From: Sphaerosporella brunnea
Lineage: Eukaryota > Ascomycota > Pezizomycetes > Pezizales > Pyronemataceae
Assembly (NCBI GenBank): GCA_008704415.1
Contig: VXIS01000326.1
Coordinates: 1 to 54,162 of the forward strand
Length of the DNA stretch: 54,162 nt
Direction: 5' to 3'
The notes beneath the pieces are model-generated. The model was not told the DNA's origin. It ran no database searches and worked only from the letters and a program-made list of their open reading frames with translations. Both the position numbers and the translations under genes were made by a program. Shown here in pieces: positions 1 to 9,716 of this stretch. Numbering within the stretch: the first letter of the stretch is position 1; every line of letters begins with the position of its first letter.

Positions 1-1
1 G

Positions 2-679
2 AATGTCCCTGCAGTCAATGAGTACCTCGAGCAGCAAAAGATCAACAATGCTGTGGCTCGAGATGCATTGCTGGCAGCACGTCACCGCCAGGCAAGCATT
101 GCTGCCAAGCGTAGGAATCCTAAGGTTCAACTTCAAGTTGGACAATGGGTGTTTTACAAGAGACGTTCTCGAGGGAAGGGCAAGGTTAGGAAGCTTATGG
201 AAGTTTGGGAAGGGCCCTACAGGATCACAAAAGTCGATGAGGATACAGGCAACTGCACACTTGAACTCCCCAAGAACAAGCGTGTTTATCCCATCTTCGC
301 CCAGGACAAACTCAAGCTCTTCCAGCGAATTTCAGACAAGACAATTCCGCCTCCTCCCTCCAGCTACGATGACGAAGAAGAAGACGACCACACTCTCTAC
401 AACATCAAGGAGATTCTCGACCACAAGAAGATTAACGGTATCGATTACTGGTATATCTCTTGGGAGAATTATGGACCTGAAAACAACTCTTGGGAACCTG
501 ATGAGAATGTACGCAACACTGGCGCTGATTCCATCCAGGAATTCCTTTCGAAGAGGACCCAGGACTACACCTCCACCGCAGTCACTCTTCCTCCCGATTT
601 TTTCTTTCCTTCTGATGATTCTTTCTGTTCTTCTCCTATGTCATCTATTGCTTCTTCCGTTTTTGATTTACGTGAGTAA
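2..679 (+). CDS. Chromovirus-type Ty3/gypsy polyprotein, C-terminal part (integrase tail plus chromodomain), 5' truncated by the window
   Basis: This is the end of a retrotransposon polyprotein. The frame is open from base 2 to the TAA at 677-679, so the true start lies upstream. About 50 residues in, a WEGPYRI motif marks the GPY/F module of the integrase C-terminus, followed by a K/P-rich strand typical of that fold. After an acidic linker (about base 365-390) comes a chromodomain at roughly 395-560, recognisable from its Y-x-I/K-x-IL start, the YWYISW strand and NSWEP. In this family the chromodomain tethers the integration complex to modified histones and biases insertion to heterochromatin. 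The tail is Ser/Pro-rich. No frameshift or stop is visible in this part, and the polypurine tract and LTR follow directly, so the insertion may be fairly young. Family-level call is firm; the clade is inferred. Confidence 0.9.
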   Translation, partial: NVPAVNEYLEQQKINNAVARDALLAARHRQASIAAKRRNPKVQLQVGQWVFYKRRSRGKGKVRKLMEVWEGPYRITKVDEDTGNCTLELPKNKRVYPIFAQDKLKLFQRISDKTIPPPPSSYDDEEEDDHTLYNIKEILDHKKINGIDYWYISWENYGPENNSWEPDENVRNTGADSIQEFLSKRTQDYTSTAVTLPPDFFFPSDDSFCSSPMSSIASSVFDLRE

Positions 680-697
680 CTGTTTCAACTGTTTTTT

Positions 698-706
698 AAG
701 GGGAAG
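698..706 (+). other. Polypurine tract of the LTR retrotransposon
   Basis: AAGGGGAAG lies immediately before the TG that opens the LTR. This is the expected plus-strand primer site for reverse transcription, and it fixes the LTR's left edge. Confidence 0.7.
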
Positions 707-1199
707 TGTAAGATTATTACACTTACTATGGTTTCTTTCTTACGTATTTCCTTACTAAGATATAAAACTATAAGGCAGTAACGATGGTATGATAACAGCA
801 TTCTACGAGTTTCCATTACTTTCTTTACTATGTTTTGTCACCATGTTTCTAGCACTTTCTAGCCCCTTCGATGCTACGTCACTTTGGAATCTTCTAGTTT
901 CCACAAGGCAGACTTGCAGGTCTTCTAGACCATTCTTTCCTTAGTTTCGAATTTACCACCAGATTGTTATCACATGATGTACTCAGCATCGTTGGCTATA
1001 AAAGCTACGAGCTTTTCCTACATTCATTCTTTTCTCTTCTTTCGATACGGCCTTTCGAGCAGCCCAGATTGTATCGACTATCATCAATAAATACTGAGTT
1101 GATCAGTGACCTGAGTGCGAGTATTCTCTTGGTATTTATCAAGTCAGATACACAAACGGTTCTGAGTTTATTTGCATCTGTGAAATAGCGGATCTTATA
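707..1199 (+). repeat. 3' LTR of the chromovirus
   Basis: The repeat opens with TGTAAGAT directly after the polypurine tract. A TATAAAA box lies at 997-1003 and an AATAAA signal at 1086-1091, in the order expected for U3-R-U5. The right end is proposed at 1199, where ATCTTATA mirrors the left end apart from one C-to-T change that spoils the usual terminal CA. The 5' LTR and target duplication are outside the window, so the exact end is inferred from the terminal inverted repeat only. Confidence 0.65.
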
Positions 1200-4100
1200 A
1201 GCTCACGAAAAGGTTACATCTCCCCTGAGACCATGCATGCTTCCATGGCCAAAAGCCCAACTACAGCAAGCCATGCCAACCTAGTGTCTGCTGTGTGGTG
1301 GTGGTTCGGAAGGGTTATCATCACCAAGCACGGCGAAGTTTACAAGAGTGGTTTCCCTACGCTGCTACATACATACCATGTACCATGTCCAAGTCCGGAA
1401 CGAAATCAAGAACCGGGAAGCGGAGACCTTACGGCTGGTAATTTTTTCACCGGCACACGTTTGTCGAACTGTGGGAAAAGTGGTTGCAGTGCTGTTCTAG
1501 TACGCCGCGCGCAACATCATCACTGGCGATTTCTTCAGTCCGACCACGAGATCCTACATAAGTTCTCCTGAGGCGACGAGTCGCTTTGTCGACGTGGCGC
1601 GACCAGACTGGCATCTCCAATCAAATCTCGGCTCAGCTGTGGTGTATCGCCCTGACCACCGACAAGCCAAAGAGCGGGACGAAGATTGCAGGCGACATCG
1701 ATGTGCTCTTCAACGAAGACATCATGCGGCGAAGGTGTTCAAAGTCACCAAAACGATAGCGGCCGAGATGAGCAAGGCCTCCAAATCATCGGCTCCTGCA
1801 GTCCAAGGAACGTATATCCAGGAGCACATGCCGCAGGGGAGAGGGAAGACAAAAAGCGACAGCAGAGCGGTCGGGATGCAGAAGCAAACTGCGAGGTCTC
1901 GCGTGAGCACTACGCCAAGATTCTCTCTGACAAGCAGAAACGCCTCACGTGGCGCCTGAAGGGTGATGGCGCTTTTGCGAAGAAGATTCAGGAGACCAAG
2001 GACGGGGAGAGGAAACCATATGCAATCATTCCCAATCTCAGGTTACAGCGGAGCAACAGCTGCAGGTAAGCGCTTCCCCGGTTTTTCCGAGCCTACAGCT
2101 CATTTTTTTTTTCTAGGCCATCATGCACAATTCCGACACAGCTGCCGCTGTCATGATCGTTCAGGGGATTGACTGCCCAGCAGAAAGGAAAGCGGAACGC
2201 AATTCCGGCCTTGGAAATCTTCAGAGCTCAAGGATGGAAGAGGCGGGGGGCAGGTTGCTTTCCTTTCATGTCCCGTTTGGCTCGGTTTTGGATGGGGCGT
2301 GGCAATCAATATAGTTGTTTGGTAGCGAATTTGGAGCGTTCTAAGCTCCGAACCCAAGGAGCACGTTGAGAGAGTTAATATGAGGCTTCTGTTCGTCTCT
2401 GTAAATCTCCTATGCAGTGGCAATGTGGCAACGTATACTACCTTCTCGCAGAGTGCGTCCAGTGTGACTCCGTCAACAGCTTGCATTCTCGCCCTAAGGA
2501 AGCTTCGTTCACGATGAAACTTCATGGCTGCTCACTCGCCTGCGTTTGGGTGCGCTGGCGAGCTCAGGCTTAGCCTCCATCATATCTACAACAATATTTT
2601 CATCCCCTCAAATAATGCTACCCCTTAAGCTCTCAAGTCACCGTCCTACGACACCTCTCTGGATTAAGTCACCGCCTCTTACCGCCGCTTGCGCTTTGCG
2701 CGCCTGGTTGTCGACCGCGCCTTTGGCTCTTCCTCCAGTTGAAAGATCTTTCCCCCTGCGCTCCAAGCTGGCACTTGTCCTACTTCAATCCCCGCCTCCG
2801 CGTGCGCCTCTTCGGTTAACTTGTCCAGCTTGTAGTGTACGAAGCGTGGGAATCCCAGTTGCCTCTCGCCATCAGTCTCCCACCGAAGTTTCAGAAACGC
2901 CGCATTGGATCCCGCCACTAGGCGCTTCCTGCCAGGCTACAGCTACACCGATTCAATCCTGCCAACTTCCAAGCACTCGGTTCATGCGTTGTCACTCGAG
3001 AAAACGAGACGACTACTTCTTGGGTGGGCTTTGACAGCCTTGTCGACTTTGTATATGCTGTGGACCTGTGGGGAATTCGGGCTTCGGTAACTTGGGTCTA
3101 CATTCCCTCCGGCGCTGGAATGGGTAGCATGCGTTCTGGAGATGGGGCAAGAGCGGCGGTGGAGGCTCCCAGTTGGTGGGATAGCTTGGCCGCTTGTATT
3201 TACAGTCCAAGTACGCAGCAGTGCAATATTCTCGGATCTCGGTTCTTGATCGATGTTGGAAGAAGACATCCTTTTCTTGCTGTGACTTCCGTTCCCATAC
3301 TTTGGAAGTCAGAATGAAGCATATTGAGTGTGGCCTGTGGTTACTCATCAAGATAAATGGTTTCCTCCTTCTCTAATCTATTCGTTAGACTCCGCGTTAC
3401 TGTTGTGCCAATTCGAAGGACCAACCAGCCACATCTTCCCGGCAGCGCAATATCATGAAAATTCACTCGATGATTGGTAATCGGCTTACTAGTGTCAGCC
3501 ACCACCACCACACCTCCCGTCGCGCTCCAGCTCAAGGCACTCCTCACGACACTTCAGCAAAGCATCACCTTGCGGCTACCATCAAGTCTTCCCTCTCTGG
3601 GTACACGCTCCGTGGCATGTTCTCTGCCTTCAGCGTCAGCAACCGGGTTTCTATCCTGCTCGAGTCTACTCTCAACTTCGCTTCAGCTAAATTCTACCTT
3701 CGGGCTCTCCACTTCCTCTCTTCGAGCCTAGAACCCCCTGCTTTGCCCTCTTCGCCTCAGCTTCTCTCGAAAGGAGTCTATCTTTCGTTTTGCTGGCGGT
3801 GCGGCTGCTTATGAGCTCGATTGCGGGCCCTATTTCTTCCGCTTCTCCGGAGGGTGTCTCTACGGTTCTAGACTGTCGGACATGAATCCCAGCTTGGGTA
3901 GAGCCAGCACTTCCTGCTTCCGCTGTTTCCTTCGTCCTTGCTGTCTGTTCCGTCAGCCCTTCCAGTGTACTCAGTCAATCATAGTGACTCACTCGGCGAA
4001 CGGTCGCTCCGTCATTTTTCTTCCTTTGCATTCCACGGCTTCCGCAAGATCACTCTCCACCTCTGATCTTCAAATTATCGTCCTTCTCGGCCGTCAGAGC

Positions 4101-7100
4101 TCAGTTTTTGACGCTACACTCCGGGCAACAAGTGCCTTAATTCCTTCGCGGTTCATGGATGTGGATACCCCGGGAGGCAGGGAAACTGCTTCCGAGGGGG
4201 CGGAGATGCCCATATTGCGAGAAGTTGCGTCAAGGCTACTACTTGACGGCGAATTGACGAGAAGACAAAAGAAGGAACCTTTTTTTTCCCCTCGATCTAT
4301 TCCACCAAAAACTGGCCTTTCATCTTTTCGGTTTTCATGGAATGCTTGCATTGAGAGCTTATGCGGAGCCTCGGGACTGCAAATTCTAACAACTGGAAGA
4401 ACTCGGGAGGCAATGGAAGGTCTGCTTCAAACGAAAAAGTTGAGACCTGGATATGAAGGAGAAATCTGGCTCTATTTTTTTCTTTGCCGCTTTTTTTACA
4501 TGACGAGGGATATCTAGCATCTAACAACAAAAAGTTTTTCACTTCTTCCAGAACATCGGACATTACCAAAAGAAACGGGACTGACAACGGCCAACGTGCC
4601 GGACCACTGTCACTACAAAGTGCGCCAACTCGTGGGAACGAAGGTTTTCCCTTCTTTTCCATGAAACTCCCTCAATCAAAAAGCTTGATATATTGCAGCG
4701 GCAGATGCAAAGAAAAGAAGAAAAAGACTCTGTGTCATGGTCTATCACTCAATTTTGGATGAAGCCACGCTTCGGGCACACCAGGCAGTCATAGGGCAGG
4801 CACACTGTTAGCGCTTGCCATCATTATTGATAGCTTTTATGGTGCCAGGTTGCGCGTCGACGGTTGGAGGTGAGGATCGAATATTTTCCCTTGCGACACG
4901 CAGATTTCCCGCGCCACCCGATTCCGAAATTCAGCGCCGTAGGAAAATTGGAGGAACTCGGTCCCAAGCACGAAAACCTCACGGGTGGTGTGAGAAGTAC
5001 GCATTTCACTGGGGGGCCCGAGTTATTTCATTGTACAAATCCCAAGATAGAACCTTCCCGAGGCCTCGGATATCGCGGTCGATATGTCGCGATCAGCACA
5101 TTGCTTGTGCGCCGAGCGCGTGTCCGAGATTACTTGTCTCCGAGTCTGAAATCCCGCACAGCGCGCCAGGCCCGGATTCCCTTTTGACGATCATGAAGCC
5201 GAGCGCCTATGTTATGGAGACGTCCGTTGCTGCGTAGGGAAGGGTTGGATGATCTGGAAAAGCTGCACAAGGTCCTCACAGTACGGCACCACCTTCTGTG
5301 ACGATGCTGTGTTTATGCAAAGCGCCACCCCGAGGAACCTTCTGCAAGAGAGTAAGTACTTCCGATGCAGGTACGTTGGTACATCTTATCCAAATTGCAA
5401 ACGTCTTTCCCGTCCAAATTTGACAAGTTGAGCCGTCTGCATAAAAAAGAAAGAAAGCGGATTTGTCGTGCCAGAAATATTTTTGTGACACTCGAGTCGC
5501 GTCTCCAAGCTACGGTGCAAAACGGGAACATCTTGAAGGTGCACGTGTGCGTTTCCGCCGATAAGAAAGGAGGAAACGAAAGGGCATGATGTCACCATCC
5601 GCTATTAGTTCCGCGTAGCGCAAATTTGGGGGGGGGGGGCGGGCACAGAGCACCCCGGCGGCGGCCTCAGTAACACGGTCGCCGCATGGGCTTTTTCTTA
5701 GAAAACATTACCAGGGCTCGGGCTCAGATCAACAACGGTTGACAGAAAACATGGTGAAGCACGGGCGATAAGGAAAGGGGTTCCGGCTCGTGTCCCCTTT
5801 AGCGCGGAAATTTGGCGAGGCCGACATCATCGCTCATCTCGTCAAAATCGCGCAGCCGCGGTGTTCGTGGAGAAAACGGGCAAAGCCTCGGAGAAAGATG
5901 TGTTCAGCGCGCCAACGACAGGGACGTGCGACTTCGTTTGCAGATCGAACGAAGCAGCTTCAAGTGAGGACGAATTCTACGCGTTTTTCCTTTGGATATA
6001 TGTGTGAACTTGTAGGTGCGTGTCCACACGCATGAAACTTTTGCACGCCGAATCGAATGGGGGCCGCAATCTTGCGTTGAGACATCACGGTTCGCTCGGT
6101 GCTCTCCTTTCTCTCGACTGCGGCGTCGGGAAATTTATTGTGGAGATGTTCTAACTCAACGAGGCCAGGGCGAGCTACCAATTTTAGCGCACGCTGGAGC
6201 ACGGTTCTTCTGGCACGCCGCAGCCGCGGTGGTGGAGGTCCCTTTCACTTTTCTTTGTTTTTTCTTTCGTTTGGCGAAATGCAGGGTCTGCACGATCCCT
6301 CTGCGTTTGTTTCGTTTTGTTTTTTCTCTGGCCGGCCATGATCGATCATGAAGATGTGCAATTGTGGGAGAGGAGGAGCCAGGAGGTGGTTAATCTATCT
6401 GTGGTGCAGTCTCCATTTTTGGCTAGCATCTCCGGCAGGTTGACCGGCACGAACTGAACATGAGAAGAAGAGGCTGGTGGCTGTTTTGGTGGCGGCGGTG
6501 ATGGTGGTAGTGGTGAGCGTTGGGCGTTGGGCGATCATTTCATGCTACCGCACGACCGAGGCAAGGCCCCCCCTCCCCCTTTTCGATGAAACGGGAAATA
6601 CAGGTGATATCGCCTACAGGCTCGGTGTTACTCGATCCGATCTTCAGGAGTGGCGAGGCTGAGATGTTGCATTCTACAGTGCTGCATGAAGCAGGAACCG
6701 CAACGGTGAAGTCGTGTTTCGAAGTGACATTTGTGGACAGAGGTACATATGACGGGTTCCTGCGCCTCCGGCTTCCGGCGACCTCTCTTTTGGTCCACGT
6801 CTATCTCGCATCGCAGCGGGAGATATGGTAGGTCCATGGCAATGGTATGGCTGATGGACAGGCTTTGCATGCATAAATCTTGGCAGGAACGGGAAGCTGA
6901 TGATAGCTCGCAGACAAAAGAAAGTATGATATGTGACGATGGGGTTCCAAGCAAGTCTTCTTCTGCTCGTCCGAAACTAAATGCTTCTCGATGGCTTGTG
7001 GCTTTGAGCAGCAGCAGCTAGACAAGCCGCACACCATCATCCATATCATCGCCACCGTCATCATCGGCAACGATTGTCGTGAGCCGGACTCTATCTATCC

Positions 7101-7591
7101 TCTTAATTCGCCTCATCCACGCGAAACATCTTTAGCGCGAAGTTCACGCACGAATAGGAAGGAAACGCGATGCGACCTTGCCGTTCGCTGTCTAGCACGT
7201 TTCCCCGCCAATTTGCGCGCACCCCTGGTTGGCCATCACACGATGCAAAAAGCAAAAAATAGTGGAGGGAGAGGGTGGAGTCGATATGTTTACTTACTCT
7301 TAGGTCCTTTAGTTTGCTTTGGATATCGAGCTACCACAGCAAGCAGATCAGCTCGGACACCCGGTGTGTGTGTGCTTTTGGCTTGCAGGCAAGTACTCTA
7401 TTTATTCCTGCCACGCCCCCCCAAAAACGTGAACGAAAGAGTTACACTCCTACGAAGAATTCCCTTCCGCCTTGCAAAACATATCAGCATACATACATAC
7501 AACCATGAGTTTGGCAATGCGACGAAGAGCCGGCTCGCGGCCAACCCCGATTGTATGCTCTCCCTTTTTCTGACTGCGATCATAGTAACTG
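1200..7591. other. Gene-poor stretch between the LTR and the first host gene
   Basis: I see no convincing gene. Short open frames exist on both strands but none carries a recognisable domain or consistent splice signals. A 79-codon minus-strand frame at 2679-2918 has a protein-like composition but no matching neighbours. The segment at 1590-2070 reads partly like coding sequence broken by stops and may be a relic. A G-tract with an interrupting C lies near 5630-5643 and T-rich tracts occur near 2102 and 6250-6330. The last kilobase would hold the promoter and leader of the 7592 gene; a pyrimidine-rich leader is visible but no clear TATA box. Confidence 0.4.
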
Positions 7592-8521
7592 ATGGAGCCC
7601 CAGGAAACAAATGTCGAACACTCCTCCTCCTCCTCCTCCTCCTCCATGCCCGACCGCGAACCCATTGTGCCCCCACTCGATCCCACAACCGAAAAAGAGC
7701 TCCGCAAATCCTGCTCGCTGCTCCTGCTGAACCCTCCGAGCGCCTCGAGCAACTACACCACCGCCGCAGCCTCCAGCGCAGCGCAGCCACCGCGAAGCAG
7801 CTCGTACTCACCAGCGCCTCCACGAACCGCGGCAAGCGTGCAGACCAACCTAACGCTGAAAACCGATTTCCCGGCGTACCCGACCCCATCCACCGCCGTC
7901 TTCGGAAAAGCCGACCTCCGCGCCTCCACGATCGAGATACGCCGCGTAGCGACGCCGGACTGCGATCACCGCACGTCAACATTCCTGCTCGCAAAGCCGA
8001 CACTGGTGGATGTGCTCCCTTCGCCGACAAGGCCGCGGACGGCACGCAGCTCGTTGCCGCCCTCGCCCTGCGGGATCGGCCACGCAAAAACGGATTCGGG
8101 GTCGACGCGCGGCGCGCCTTCGGTCCACAACCGTGCCAGCTCGCCGTGGCTGCTGGAGCGAGCGGCCTCGCCGCTGTGTACGGCGGTGGAGCGCCCAAAG
8201 ACTGGCCACGCGGTGGAAAAAGTCGCCGAACGGGAACGCCCCAAGACTGGTCACGAGAGGAGGCTGAGTTTGTTCCCGCGGCCTCGAACGGCGACGGGCG
8301 GGACGGAACCGGAGCGCGAGTTGTTGCCGCCGCTGCCGCCGCTGCCGGCGGTCGATGGCGGGAAAGCTGAGGAGGCGGCTACTGGCGTAGCTAGGAAGGA
8401 GAAGAAGAGGGGGCTTACGCAGGTGGCGGCGTTTTGGAGGGCTAAATTTAGGTTTGGACGACATTCTAAGGCTAAGGGAAGTCCGCAGGCGGCGGATTGT
8501 GTTGTTGCTACCGTGCCATAA
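7592..8521 (+). CDS. Hypothetical Ser/Pro-rich protein with repeated RP(R/K)T motifs
   Basis: This is a single-exon frame of 309 residues with strong preference for C or G at codon third positions, unlike the flanks. An eight-serine run lies at residues 11-18. The chain is Pro/Ser/Ala-rich and looks largely disordered. A short motif, RP(R/K)T followed by A or G, occurs at residues 147-150, 201-204, 216-219 and 230-233. The C-terminus has a basic, amphipathic stretch (about 271-296) with aromatic residues, which could bind membrane or nucleic acid. I do not recognise the family and assign no function. A second long frame (6991-8370) overlaps it in another phase; it is rejected because it lacks the codon bias. 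The start at 7592 is the first ATG in phase after upstream stops. T-rich DNA follows the stop. Existence of the gene is likely; the role is unknown. Confidence 0.65.
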   Translation: MEPQETNVEHSSSSSSSSMPDREPIVPPLDPTTEKELRKSCSLLLLNPPSASSNYTTAAASSAAQPPRSSSYSPAPPRTAASVQTNLTLKTDFPAYPTPSTAVFGKADLRASTIEIRRVATPDCDHRTSTFLLAKPTLVDVLPSPTRPRTARSSLPPSPCGIGHAKTDSGSTRGAPSVHNRASSPWLLERAASPLCTAVERPKTGHAVEKVAERERPKTGHERRLSLFPRPRTATGGTEPERELLPPLPPLPAVDGGKAEEAATGVARKEKKRGLTQVAAFWRAKFRFGRHSKAKGSPQAADCVVATVP

Positions 8522-8750
8522 CGAGGGCTCATTACCTGTATCATTCTTTTCGTTTGTTGTTTTTCATTCTGCGGCATTGGTGGGCTCGTTCTCTTGCATT
8601 TTTATTTTGTTTCGTTTGTTCCCTTTTTTGTCTTTTTGTCTGGGAGGCGTTCCGGTTTGCCGTTGCACTTATCTACTCAGTACTTCTGGGGTTTTCATTT
8701 GTTTGTTTGTTTGTTTGTGTGTGGGGGTTACGCATTTTTTTTCTCTGTTT

Positions 8751-8755
<5 letters not shown>

Positions 8756-8783
<28 letters not shown>
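8756..8783. repeat. Poly(T) tract of 28 bases
   Basis: An uninterrupted run of T lies about 235 bases after the 309-aa gene's stop, preceded by a (GTTT)n stretch near 8696-8717. It may belong to the 3' flank of the gene. No target duplication was found that would make it a retroposon tail on the other strand. Confidence 0.8.
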
Positions 8784-9322
8784 GTTCAAGGCGTTGGATA
8801 TCATGACTATTTTCTTGTGTTTCGTCCCTTTTTGTTTGTTCAGTTAATTTCTACCATACCGTACCGTTGCAGGTAATTCGCGGGGTTCTATAAGATATTT
8901 AGTCGACGTCGTCGCATGCGGAATTTCAAACAAAAACACATTTGCGAAAACGAAACGAAGACGATGATGTTGAATCGGAAACCGAGCTGGCCCTGCATGG
9001 GGGGAAGCTCAGGGTCCTTACAGGGGAGGGTTAACGGCCAGTCGGTCGGTCGTCGGCACGATGATCACTCCACGGTGATCTCTCGGAGATTTGGCTGAGC
9101 TAGCGGCGTCACAAGCTCTCACGGTTCGCATGATGCATAACGTAAATATCATAGCCAACACGCAACGCCATCTCCAGTACATAAGCCCCATATGCCAGAG
9201 CTACTTATCAGCAACCGGAAACTCGTGGCCGGTAGTACTCTTGAACTGTCCGCGAATAACTATGGCACTCGTCAGCTCTCCCACCACCCCCACCACCACC
9301 ACCACCACCACTGGTAGAGAAG
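8784..9322. other. Intergenic spacer with a (CAC)n microsatellite
   Basis: No gene seen. A (CAC)n tract of roughly 22 bases lies near 9290-9311, just beyond the 3' end of the minus-strand gene that follows. Confidence 0.5.
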
Positions 9323-9716
9323 TCACAAACAATCACTAATCGTTTCATCCTTCGCCTGTTCCAGCGCGTTCTCATTATCTTGCGGGCCCTGGCCGAGGAT
9401 GTGTTCCTGGACCCAATCGATGCCTGTGCATATTCCCCCCATCAGTATCCTCCGACTTTCCTATCCTCGTGGGGGGGGGTGGGGATGGGCCGGACACACC
9501 CTTATCCAAGGCATCCTCCTTCTTTTCGCTCTCGGGGCCGCCGCCGAGGGCGCCGTGCAGCTTGTCGAGGAGCCCGACTGGCTTTTTGGGCTCGGGTTCG
9601 GGCTCGGGCCCGCCGCCCAGGAACTTTGAGAGCAGCCCTGGCGCTGGACGTTCGGGTTCGGGCGCGGGTTCGGGCTGCGCTTGCTGAGAGCCCATCAGAG
9701 AGGTTATGCGGTCCAT
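9323..9716 (-). CDS. Small Pro/Glu/Gly-rich conserved fungal protein, two exons
   Basis: Read on the minus strand as complement(join(9323..9423,9500..9716)). The 76-nt intron (9424-9499) starts GTGTGT and ends CACAG. Splicing joins the frames exactly (GG plus GC) and gives 105 residues. The N-terminal half is low complexity, with PEPAPEPE-type runs and glycine clusters around two short helices (LLSKFLGG and LLDKLHGALGGG). The C-terminal third is the informative part: DALDKGIDWVQEHILGQG followed by a Gln/Asn/Glu-rich helix ending ETISDCL. From memory, a similar C-terminal pattern occurs in small stress-type proteins of filamentous ascomycetes; I give no name because I cannot confirm the family. 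An A-run precedes the ATG as a short leader. Without splicing the frame reads through the intron into unrelated sequence, which supports the intron. Confidence 0.7.

Noticed and set aside
7398..8198. 266-codon minus-strand frame
   Set aside because: Antisense shadow of the 309-aa gene; the low-complexity Arg-rich content follows from the GC-rich plus-strand codons.
6991..8370. 459-codon plus-strand frame
   Set aside because: It overlaps the 309-aa gene in another phase, spans a region of low coding bias before 7592, and has no recognisable domain; it is open because the DNA is GC-rich.
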